From positions 1,922,001 through 1,986,000 of the forward strand of contig NZ_FOVG01000001.1 in NCBI RefSeq assembly GCF_900115075.1: DNA of 64,000 bases. Direction: 5' to 3'. This DNA comes from Candidatus Pantoea varia. GTDB lineage: Bacteria > Pseudomonadota > Gammaproteobacteria > Enterobacterales > Enterobacteriaceae. Within the stretch, counting starts at the first letter, position 1, and every line of letters begins with the position of its first letter. This document shows, piece by piece, positions 55,918-64,000 of the stretch. The notes under the pieces were generated by a model. That model made no database searches. It had not been told where the DNA came from and was given only the letters and a program-made list of their open reading frames with translations. The translations under genes and the position numbers were made by a program.

Positions 55918-56712
55918 TTACAGGCCACTCAGACGTTTCTGAGCTTGTTTAGCAGATTCGGTGTCTGGATAAAGTTTGATCACCTGCTGGAAGACCGCTT
56001 TGGCTTTCGCCGTGTCTTTTTTCTCCTGCATGATCACACCTACTTTCAACAACGCTTCTGCAGCTTTCGGCGACTTCGGATAGTTTTTCACTACCGTGGC
56101 GTAATAATAAGCCGCGTCGTCCTTTTTGCCTTTGTTGTAGTTCAGCTGACCCAGCCAGTAATTCGCATTCGGCTGATAGGTCGAATCAGGGTAACGTTTT
56201 ACCCACGCCTGAAGCGCGCTGATCGCCTGGTCATACTGTTTCTTCTCCAGAATCAGCGCCACAGCCGCATTGTAATCGCTGTTAGCGTCACCGGTCTGCG
56301 CGGGTGCGCTCCCCGTTGATGCTGCCGCGCCTGCGGTTGCTGCTGCGCCTGTATCCGCTGCGGCATCGCTGCCGGCTGCCTGTTGCCCGCCGCTGCTGCT
56401 GGCGCTGCTCAGCGTGTCAATCTGCTGGTAAAGCTGCTTCTGCCGCTCAACCACCTGATTCAACTGATACGTGTTTTGCTGGATTTGCCCACGCAGCGCA
56501 TCAATATCACGCTGGTTATCGCTCATCTGCTGCTGCAATTGCTGCATCAGCTGTGCCTGGGCATTAGAGATTCGTTCAAGAGTGGTGACACGGTCTTCGA
56601 CCGAGCCGGAGCCAACGCTACTGATTGACGCTTGGGCATTAGCGGCCCAGGGGGCCGCTACGCCAATCAGTAACGACAGACTCAACAGATGACGTCTGAA
56701 GTTACTAACCAT
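55918..56712 (-). CDS. cpoB: cell division coordinator CpoB (YbgF)
   Basis: 264 aa (E. coli 263). Periplasmic; signal peptide ends at ANA (about 24-26). Coiled-coil N-terminal region (about 35-105, many Gln), an Ala/Gly/Thr linker and C-terminal TPR-like repeats (DSTYQPNANYWLGQLNY, SPKAAEALLKVG). Coordinates PBP1B with Tol-Pal during constriction. Follows pal by 9 bp. Confidence 0.95.
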   Translation of the reverse strand: MVSNFRRHLLSLSLLIGVAAPWAANAQASISSVGSGSVEDRVTTLERISNAQAQLMQQLQQQMSDNQRDIDALRGQIQQNTYQLNQVVERQKQLYQQIDTLSSASSSGGQQAAGSDAAADTGAAATAGAAASTGSAPAQTGDANSDYNAAVALILEKKQYDQAISALQAWVKRYPDSTYQPNANYWLGQLNYNKGKKDDAAYYYATVVKNYPKSPKAAEALLKVGVIMQEKKDTAKAKAVFQQVIKLYPDTESAKQAQKRLSGL

Positions 56713-56721
56713 GTGATTCTC

Positions 56722-57249
56722 TTAGTAGACCAGAACGGCACGACGGTTTTTAGAATACGCTGCTTCGTCATGACCCAGAACGGCTGGCTTCTCTTTACCG
56801 TAAGAAACGATAGACATCTGATCAGCCGACACGCCTTTGCCCTGCAGGTACATTTTAACGGCGCTGGCACGACGTTCGCCCAGGGCGATGTTGTATTCCG
56901 GCGTACCGCGCTCATCCGCATGACCTTCGATGGTCACTTTGTATGATGGGTTGCTGCGCAGGAAGGTCGCGTGCTGATCCAGCATCTGTGCGTAATCAGA
57001 CTGAACGTCATACTTGTCCAGGCCGAAGTACACGATGTTGTTCTGCTGCAGCTGCTGCATCTGCAGACGAGCCTGCTCGTCAGAAGACATGTTGCCGCCG
57101 TTGCCGTTCATGCCAGAATTTGCACCGTAAGCGCCATCAGCGCCTGAGCCAGTCTGGTCATTGTTGTTGTTTTTGTGTGAGCTACAAGCCGCTACTGCCA
57201 GAACCGGCAGAGCCAGCATCAAACCCTTCAGCACTTTGTTCAGTTGCAT
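56722..57249 (-). CDS. pal: peptidoglycan-associated lipoprotein Pal
   Basis: 175 aa (E. coli 173). Lipobox AVAAC, lipidated Cys22. OmpA-like domain (about 65-175) with [33 protein letters not shown] and [12 protein letters not shown], which bind meso-DAP. Outer-membrane anchor of the Tol-Pal system. Confidence 0.98.
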   Translation of the reverse strand: MQLNKVLKGLMLALPVLAVAACSSHKNNNNDQTGSGADGAYGANSGMNGNGGNMSSDEQARLQMQQLQQNNIVYFGLDKYDVQSDYAQMLDQHATFLRSNPSYKVTIEGHADERGTPEYNIALGERRASAVKMYLQGKGVSADQMSIVSYGKEKPAVLGHDEAAYSKNRRAVLVY

Positions 57250-57300
57250 TTCAAAAATCCCATTATTGTTTATTGTTTGCGATGTCTGAATTGTCAGACA

Positions 57301-58596
57301 TTACAGATACGGCGACCAGGCAGGAAATTTTACCTGTCCATCAGTTGCCGGAAGACGCGCTTTGAAACGGCCGTCGGTTGAAACCAACTGCAACACGGAA
57401 CCCATACCCTGAGTAGAGCTGTAGATTACCATTGTACCGTTTGGTGCCAGGCTCGGCGTTTCATCCAGGAACGTGTCCGTTAACGTTTGAACGGCTCCCG
57501 TTTCCAGATCCTGTTTGGCGACGTGTTGAGCACCACCGTTGGTGCTAATCATCACCATAGATTTACCATCTGTTGCGACATCCGCATCCTGGTTCTGACC
57601 GCCTTCCCAGGTAATACGCTGTGGCGTGCCGCCATTCAGACCGACTTTATAAATCTGAGGGGCACCCGCCTGATCGGAGGTATAAGCCAGGGTCTGGCTG
57701 TCCGGGAACCAGGTCGGTTCAGTACTGTTATAACGACCATCCGTCACCTGACGCGTCTGACCTGAAGCCAGATCCATCACATAGAGGTTCAGGCTACCGG
57801 TTTTAGAGAGCGCGAAAGCGAGCTTAGAGCCATCTGGCGAGAACGCCGGAGCACCGTTGTGACGCGGATAAGAGGCGACCTGACGAATTGCACCGTTAGA
57901 GAGCGTCTGTACCACCAGCGCAGATTTGCCGCTTTCAAAGGTCACGTAGGCAACTTTGCTGCCATCCGGAGACCAGGCTGGCGACATCAGTGGCTGTGGT
58001 GAACGATGCACGACGAACTGGTTATAGCCATCGTAGTCAGCGACGCGCAGTTCATACGGGAACTGGCCGCCGTTGGTCTGCACGACATAGGCGATGCGGG
58101 TGCGGAAAGCGCCCTTAATGCCTGTCAGCTTCTGGAACGTTTCGTCACTGGCAGTGTGAGCGGCATAACGCAGCCACTGCTTAGTCACTTTATAAGAGTT
58201 CTGTGCCAGCACAGTACCCGGCGCACCGCCGGTATCGACCAGCTGGTAAGAGACCTGATAGCTGCCATCCGGGTTAGACGCGACCTGACCGACGACAACG
58301 GCGTCGATGCCGAGTGCGCTCCAGGCGGCAGGCTGAACTTCCTGCGCGCTGGTTGGCTGCTGTGGCAGACGTGAGCGATCCAGTGGATTAAATTTGCCAC
58401 TGTTGCGCAGGTCAGCCGCCACGATACCGCCGACATCTTCCGGCGCTGCGCCAGAACCGGCCCACTTAAACGGCACCACGCCAATTGGGCGCGCGGTGTT
58501 AACACCCTGGGTGATCTCAATTCGAACTTCTGCATGCAGCACGGCTGCCCACAGCAGGATAAAAAAGCCTAACGTAACGCGAAGAGCTTGCTTCAT
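57301..58596 (-). CDS. tolB: Tol-Pal system beta-propeller protein TolB
   Basis: 431 aa (E. coli 430). Signal peptide ([15 protein letters not shown]), an N-terminal alpha/beta domain with GVVPFKWAG and a C-terminal six-bladed propeller with repeated SPDGSK-type turns ([27 protein letters not shown]). Periplasmic; binds Pal and TolA. Separated from tolA by 115 bp, which may hold a second promoter. Confidence 0.98.
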   Translation of the reverse strand: MKQALRVTLGFFILLWAAVLHAEVRIEITQGVNTARPIGVVPFKWAGSGAAPEDVGGIVAADLRNSGKFNPLDRSRLPQQPTSAQEVQPAAWSALGIDAVVVGQVASNPDGSYQVSYQLVDTGGAPGTVLAQNSYKVTKQWLRYAAHTASDETFQKLTGIKGAFRTRIAYVVQTNGGQFPYELRVADYDGYNQFVVHRSPQPLMSPAWSPDGSKVAYVTFESGKSALVVQTLSNGAIRQVASYPRHNGAPAFSPDGSKLAFALSKTGSLNLYVMDLASGQTRQVTDGRYNSTEPTWFPDSQTLAYTSDQAGAPQIYKVGLNGGTPQRITWEGGQNQDADVATDGKSMVMISTNGGAQHVAKQDLETGAVQTLTDTFLDETPSLAPNGTMVIYSSTQGMGSVLQLVSTDGRFKARLPATDGQVKFPAWSPYL

Positions 58597-58711
58597 TTTA
58601 TCTCCCTTATCTGAACCTCAGTCCACGATAATTGGCACTGTTCCTGGAAACCACGAGTACAACTTAAGTACGGCAAGCTAAACATAGATCAACTTGCCGA
58701 CCGTTACTGCA

Positions 58712-60013
58712 TTATTGCGGTTTAAAACGCATCGGGGCGTTTTTAAACACTTCGTAGACCGCCTGCGAAGGCGGCTTCGGAATACGTGCCTGTTTGGCGG
58801 CAGCAATCGCGGCCTGACAGAGCGCAGGATCGCCACCCTCTGACTTAACATCAATCAACAAGCCATCAGGCGCAAGTTTAATCCGCAAATCACAGGTTTT
58901 TCCGCGATACAGATCGGCATCGTAGAATCGACTCTGAATCGCACTCACGACCTGACCCAGGTAGGAGTTGATTTCCGCTCCCGATGCACCCGCTTTCTTC
59001 TGGTTCCCCTGCCCTGCTGCGCCACCTGAGGTGCCGCTTTTCGGTGCATTTTTACCGGAAGTGAGTCCGCCCAGCAAATCATCGACATCGCTGTCATTAG
59101 CCGCATCAGCGGCCGCTTTCGCCTTAGCATCTGCTTTGGCTTTAGCGGCAGCCTCTGCCTTCGCTTTGGCCGCCGCATCGGCTTTCGCCTTAGCAGCCGC
59201 TTCGGCCTTCTCTTTAGCGGCCTCTTTTGCCGCCTCAGCTTTCTCTTTCGCGGCTGCAGCGGCTTTCTCTTTTGCCGCCTCTGCTGCTTTTTCTTTCGCT
59301 TCTGCGGCTTTCTCTTTCGCTTCTTCGGCGGCTTTAGCTTTGGCATCCGCAGCCGCCTTCACTTTGGCCTCAGCCGCCGCTTTTGCATCCGCTTCAGACT
59401 TTGCCTTCGCTTCCGCAACGGCTTTCTCTTTTGCCGCAGCGGCAGCAGCGGCTTTCGCCTGCTGATCAGCCTGCTTCTTTGCTTCAGCTGCGGCCTGCTT
59501 CGCCTGCTCAGCAGTCGCTTTAGCCTGAGCGTCCGCCTGTGCTTTCGCATCCGCTTTAGCTTTAGCGGCTGCCGCTTCGGCAGTTTTCTGCTGTTCCTGA
59601 GCCTGTTTAGCGGACTCTTCTGCCGCTTTCTGCTGCTCAGCCTGCTGTTTAGCCTCTTCTTTCGCGGTTTCCTGCGCGGCTAAACGCTCTTTTTCCAGCG
59701 CTTTCAGGCGCTGCTGTTCAGCAGCCTGTTTCTGTTGCAGCTCTTCAGCCTGCTGCTGCGCCTGCTTTTTACGCTGCTGCTCAGCCCGCTGGCTGTCGCT
59801 CTGCTGGTTTTGCTGACGATTGTATTGACTCACGACGGCACCGGGATCGACCATCACTGCATCAATATCGCTGCCTCCGCCACCCGCACTGCTGGGGTCA
59901 ACGTGCTCATTAAACGAGCTCCAAATCAGCAGCGCGATCAGCACGATATGCAGAATCACCGAAATGATTATCGCGCGCTTTAACTTCTCGTTTTGCTCGG
60001 TTGCCTTCGACAC
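58712..60013 (-). CDS. tolA: cell envelope integrity protein TolA
   Basis: 433 aa (E. coli 421). GTG start. One TM helix near residues 14-36 (AIIISVILHIVLIALLI), a long helical Lys/Ala/Glu/Gln domain II built of KAAAEAKEKA-like repeats (about 70-320), and a C-terminal globular domain (about 340-433) with RGKTCDLRIKLAPDGL and paired cysteines. Energised by TolQR. The repeats account for the large alternative frames on both strands. Confidence 0.97.
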   Translation of the reverse strand: MSKATEQNEKLKRAIIISVILHIVLIALLIWSSFNEHVDPSSAGGGGSDIDAVMVDPGAVVSQYNRQQNQQSDSQRAEQQRKKQAQQQAEELQQKQAAEQQRLKALEKERLAAQETAKEEAKQQAEQQKAAEESAKQAQEQQKTAEAAAAKAKADAKAQADAQAKATAEQAKQAAAEAKKQADQQAKAAAAAAAKEKAVAEAKAKSEADAKAAAEAKVKAAADAKAKAAEEAKEKAAEAKEKAAEAAKEKAAAAAKEKAEAAKEAAKEKAEAAAKAKADAAAKAKAEAAAKAKADAKAKAAADAANDSDVDDLLGGLTSGKNAPKSGTSGGAAGQGNQKKAGASGAEINSYLGQVVSAIQSRFYDADLYRGKTCDLRIKLAPDGLLIDVKSEGGDPALCQAAIAAAKQARIPKPPSQAVYEVFKNAPMRFKPQ

Positions 60014-60040
60014 ACTCGGTTCCCAAAAAACGGTTCGATT

Positions 60041-60472
60041 TTAAATCGGCTGCGTCATCAAACCGACAGATTTAACACCCGCCTGGTGCAGCAGGTTGAG
60101 CGCTTTAATAATTTCATCGTAAGGCACTTCTTTCGCGCCCCCGATTAAAAAGACCGTCTTAGGATTCGCTTCCAGTCGACGCTGCGCTTCGCTGATCACC
60201 TGCTCTGGCGGGAGTTGATCCATACGATCGTGATCCACCACCAGGCTGTACTGCCCCACACCCGCCACTTCAACAATCACCGGCGGATTATCATCGCTGG
60301 AAACGGTTTTAGAGTCGGTCGCATCAGGCAGATCCACTTCCACGCTCTGGGTAATAATGGGCGCCGTTGCCATGAAGATCAGCAGCAGCACCAACAGGAC
60401 GTCCAGTAGCGGAACGATGTTGATTTCCGACTTCAGGTCGCGGCGTTTGCGACCACGTACTCTGGCCATCAT
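60041..60472 (-). CDS. tolR: Tol-Pal system protein TolR
   Basis: 143 aa (E. coli 142). ExbD family: single TM helix (about 20-42) with the proton-pathway Asp in IVPLLDVLLVLLLIF, then a periplasmic domain. The first two codons are both ATG, so the start could be one codon shorter. Confidence 0.97.
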   Translation of the reverse strand: MMARVRGRKRRDLKSEINIVPLLDVLLVLLLIFMATAPIITQSVEVDLPDATDSKTVSSDDNPPVIVEVAGVGQYSLVVDHDRMDQLPPEQVISEAQRRLEANPKTVFLIGGAKEVPYDEIIKALNLLHQAGVKSVGLMTQPI

Positions 60473-60482
60473 TAACCTCTAT

Positions 60483-61570
<1,088 letters not shown>

Positions 61571-61748
61571 TCTACATCCCGGCCTCGTTTTAAACGTTGC
61601 TACTATACGCAAGAGAATTGGGGTTGGGAATGGCTCGTCAGAGCCAGGTGAAAATAATTATCGCTCCGTAACAAATGGAACGATTTCAGGGAGATTTATT
61701 GACCAGACGCTGACAAATATTCACTGAGAGCACCGGTGAGGCGGGGTG

Positions 61749-62042
61749 TTAAAGGTAAAAACGGTAAAGCGCAATAAATAGCACCAGCATGGCGGGTAAC
61801 GGGCTAAACAGCGCCTGCCATCGGGTTTGCTGTGGCCGAAAGCCCACACCGTGGATTACGCCACTGCAGACCGCCCAGATCAGCACCAGCCCCTGCAGCG
61901 CGGGCAGTTGTCCCGCGTGGTTAGCAAAGCGGGTCGGATCCCACATCACGCCGCCGGCCGTCAGCAGCGCCAGCAGCAGTGAAAGGGCCCGTAGCGGGCC
62001 CTTATCCATCAGATCATACAGCATCCGAATTGGCGTACGCAT
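61749..62042 (-). CDS. ybgE: cyd operon protein YbgE
   Basis: 97 aa (E. coli 97). Small membrane protein with three hydrophobic segments, last of cydAB-cydX-ybgE. Its ATG overlaps the cydX stop by 1 bp. Function unknown, associated with cytochrome bd. A 178-bp gap to ybgC, which should hold the tol promoter, shows no other gene. Confidence 0.93.
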   Translation of the reverse strand: MRTPIRMLYDLMDKGPLRALSLLLALLTAGGVMWDPTRFANHAGQLPALQGLVLIWAVCSGVIHGVGFRPQQTRWQALFSPLPAMLVLFIALYRFYL

Positions 62043-62146
62043 CAGTGAGGCTCATCCTGCGCTTCAACGTGTTCAATCGCCAGCGCGGTCACGATACCAA
62101 AGGCACAGGCCAGCAACGTGCCGAGAATCCAGGCAAAATACCACAT
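62042..62146 (-). CDS. cydX: cytochrome bd-I small subunit CydX
   Basis: 34 aa: MWYFAWILGTLLACAFGIV, then a charged tail ending AQDEPH. Single helix that stabilises the haem site of the CydAB oxidase; nearly the E. coli sequence. Ribosome site AAGGAG upstream. It is too short for usual gene finders. Confidence 0.96.
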   Translation of the reverse strand: MWYFAWILGTLLACAFGIVTALAIEHVEAQDEPH

Positions 62147-62161
62147 GTGACATCTCCTTGA

Positions 62162-63301
62162 TTAATAGAGTGAGTGACTGTTGCTTTCAATATGCTCTTT
62201 GGTAATACGGCCAAACATCTTCCAGTAGCACCAGGTGGTGTAAATCAGAATGATGGGGACAAAGATAGCGGCGGCAACGGTCATCGTTTGCAGCGTCAGC
62301 AGGCTGGACGTCGCATCCCACATCGTCAGGCTGGTACCCGGCACGGTGCTCGATGGCATGATGAACGGGAACATCGCAATGCCGGCGGTCATGATGACGC
62401 AGGCCAGCGTCAGTGAGGAGAACAGGAACGCCCAGGCGCCCTTCTCAACCCGCGAGCAGAGTATGGTCAGCAGCGGCAGCACCACGCCCAGCAGCGGGAA
62501 CAGCCACAGTACAGGATGGTTCTGGAAGTTAACCATCCAGGCACCCGCTTCGCGCACCACGGTTTTACCCAGTGGGTTTGAGGCGGCGAAGTGATCCATC
62601 GTGCTGGTCACCACATAGCCATCAATACCATATTTCACCCAGACACCCGCCAGGATGAAGCAGACCATCATCACCAGGGCAGCCAGTTGAGCGGCAGTGC
62701 GAGAACGCAGATACAGTTCGCCCGTGGTGCGCATCTGCAGATAGGTTGCGCCCTGTGCCAGAATCATCGCCACGCTGACCACGCCGGCCAGCAGACCAAA
62801 CGGATTCAGCAGTTGGAAGAAGTTGCCGGTGTAGAACAGACGCAGATACTCATCGGCATGGAACGGCACGCCCTGTAACAGGTTGCCAAATGCCACGCCA
62901 ATCACCAGCGGTGGCACGAAACTGCCAATGAAAATGCCCCAGTCCCAGGCACCGCGCCAGCGGTTGTCTTCAATCTTCGAGCGGTAATCAAAGCCGACCG
63001 GACGGAAGAACAGCGAAGCAAGCACCAGAATCATCGCCACATAGAAGCCTGAGAAGGCCGCCGCGTAGACCATTGGCCAGGCAGCAAACAGGGCGCCACC
63101 GGCCGTGATAAGCCAGACCTGGTTGCCGTCCCAGTGCGGGGCGATACTGTTAATCATGATGCGACGTTCAGTATCGGTGCGGCCCAGAATGCGCGTCAGC
63201 ATGCCGACGCCCATATCAAAACCATCTGCGACGGCAAAGCCGATCAGCAGCACGCCAATCAACAACCACCAGACAAAGCGCAGAACTTCATAATCAAACA
63301 T
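62162..63301 (-). CDS. cydB: cytochrome bd-I ubiquinol oxidase subunit II
   Basis: 379 aa (E. coli 379). Polytopic; MFDYEVLRFVWWLLIGVLLIG start, GFDMGVGML, and WDGNQVWLITAGGALFAAWP. With CydA and CydX reduces oxygen at low tension. Starts 11 bp after cydA. Confidence 0.98.
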   Translation of the reverse strand: MFDYEVLRFVWWLLIGVLLIGFAVADGFDMGVGMLTRILGRTDTERRIMINSIAPHWDGNQVWLITAGGALFAAWPMVYAAAFSGFYVAMILVLASLFFRPVGFDYRSKIEDNRWRGAWDWGIFIGSFVPPLVIGVAFGNLLQGVPFHADEYLRLFYTGNFFQLLNPFGLLAGVVSVAMILAQGATYLQMRTTGELYLRSRTAAQLAALVMMVCFILAGVWVKYGIDGYVVTSTMDHFAASNPLGKTVVREAGAWMVNFQNHPVLWLFPLLGVVLPLLTILCSRVEKGAWAFLFSSLTLACVIMTAGIAMFPFIMPSSTVPGTSLTMWDATSSLLTLQTMTVAAAIFVPIILIYTTWCYWKMFGRITKEHIESNSHSLY

Positions 63302-63312
63302 GGTCGCTCTCC

Positions 63313-64000
63313 TTATCCCTGAACCGGCTGAGTGATTGCCGTAATCTGCTCATGATGATAACGCCCGGTTTTCAGGCTGCTCGGCCCAAGGCGGGCGAAT
63401 TTAAACATCAGGTACATCTCAGCCACCAGGAAGAGCGTGTAGAGTCCGCAGATCAGGATCATCGAGAACAGCAGATCGCCAACGGTCAGAGAAGAGTTCG
63501 CCACGGCGGTCGGCAGAACTTCACCGATAGCCCAGGGCTGACGACCATATTCAGCTACGAACCAGCCTGATTCGATCGCGATCCACGGCAGCGGAATACC
63601 AAACAGCGCCGCTTTCAGTAACCAGCGATTTTTGCCGATGCGGTTACGCAATACGCTCCAGAAGGCCAGCGCGATAATGCCCAGCAGCAGGACGCCACAC
63701 AGCACCATGATGCGGAAAGCGAAATAAAGCGGCGCGACACGCGGGATTGAGTCCTGCGTCGCCTGCTTGATCTGTGCTTCAGTCGCATCCGCCACGTTAT
63801 CGGTATAGCGTTTCAGCAGCAGACCGTAACCCAGATCCTGCTTGTGACTGTTGAACGCATCACGTACCGCCTGATCCTGACTGCCACCGCGTAGTTCATT
63901 CAGCAGGGCATAGGCTTTCATGCCGTTGCGGATGCGCACTTCATGCTGCGTCATCAGCTCCTTCAGGCCGGTCACCGGCGTATCGGTTGATCGGGTAGCG
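63313..64000 (-). CDS. cydA: cytochrome bd-I ubiquinol oxidase subunit I, C-terminal part (truncated by window edge)
   Basis: About 229 C-terminal codons visible, beginning near TDTPVTGLKELMTQHEVRIRNG; the rest is beyond base 64000 (E. coli CydA 522 aa). Last helices include PRVAPLYFAFRIMVLCGVLL, WIAIESGWFVAEYGRQPWA and ANSSLTVGDLLFSMILICGL. The periplasmic Q-loop region and the haem ligand His/Met residues lie mostly outside. The promoter and any FNR/ArcA sites are not in the window. Confidence 0.97.
   Translation of the reverse strand, partial: ATRSTDTPVTGLKELMTQHEVRIRNGMKAYALLNELRGGSQDQAVRDAFNSHKQDLGYGLLLKRYTDNVADATEAQIKQATQDSIPRVAPLYFAFRIMVLCGVLLLGIIALAFWSVLRNRIGKNRWLLKAALFGIPLPWIAIESGWFVAEYGRQPWAIGEVLPTAVANSSLTVGDLLFSMILICGLYTLFLVAEMYLMFKFARLGPSSLKTGRYHHEQITAITQPVQG

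Noticed and set aside
58712-60013. Tandem repeat array in tolA
   Set aside because: It is the normal Lys/Ala-rich domain II, not a separate element.

Overview
The window is chromosomal backbone DNA of an enterobacterium in the Erwiniaceae, most likely Pantoea or a close relative. Most proteins align end to end, from memory, with E. coli K-12 orthologues. Long blocks keep the E. coli 17-18 min gene order: cyd - ybgC-tol-pal-cpoB - tRNA-Lys - nadA-pnuC-zitB-ybgS-aroG-gpmA-gal-mod-pgl-bio-uvrB-ybhK-moa-ybhL-ybhN-clsB-ybhP-ybhQ-rhlE. Differences from E. coli fit Erwiniaceae: a gal operon without galE, and accessory genes between conserved blocks. The species call is an inference; no database was searched.

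Layout. 1-11.1 kb: a truncated DUF3772 mechanosensitive-channel gene, pbpG, yohC and yohD, a GH15 glycosidase, the L,D-transpeptidase ldtB (ybiS), a PiT phosphate transporter, a YhhS-type exporter and dusC. In E. coli, pbpG/yohC/yohD/dusC lie near 48 min, so this end is a mosaic joined to the 18-min block at dusC/rhlE. 11.1-25 kb: rhlE, ybhQ, ybhP-clsB-ybhN, ybhL, two divergent lipoprotein genes (DUF1615 and an OBAP/DUF1264 protein), moaABCDE with a Moco riboswitch and ModE operator, ybhK and uvrB with a LexA box. 25.2-26.8 kb: a long regulatory region and an orphan UrtE/LivF-like ATPase gene. 26.8-39.6 kb: bioBFCD/bioA around a BirA operator, ybhB, pgl, ybhA, modABC with a ModE operator, acrZ, modE, modF. 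39.6-45.4 kb: galTKM with two GalR-type operators, gpmA, aroG. 45.6-54.8 kb: ybgS, an EvgA/EvgS-like two-component system overlapping zitB, pnuC, nadA with a NadR operator, then ogt and an Ada-like/AlkA fusion gene divergent around a 16-bp inverted repeat. 54.8-64 kb: dispersed repeats, three tRNA-Lys genes plus a broken tRNA end, the ybgC-tolQRAB-pal-cpoB cluster and cydAB-cydX-ybgE (cydA runs off the end).

Functional themes. Molybdenum is handled by uptake (modABC), regulation (modE with two matching operators), modF, cofactor synthesis (moa) and riboswitch feedback. Biotin, NAD, aromatic and Leloir galactose genes are complete apart from galE. The envelope is served by Tol-Pal, LdtB, PBP7, ClsB and several lipoproteins, and alkylation repair by Ogt and the AlkA fusion. 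The most unusual parts are the orphan ATPase behind a predicted NtrC/sigma-54 promoter, the sensor system coupled to zitB, the ogt/alkA palindrome and the repeat/tRNA debris at 54.8-55.4 kb.
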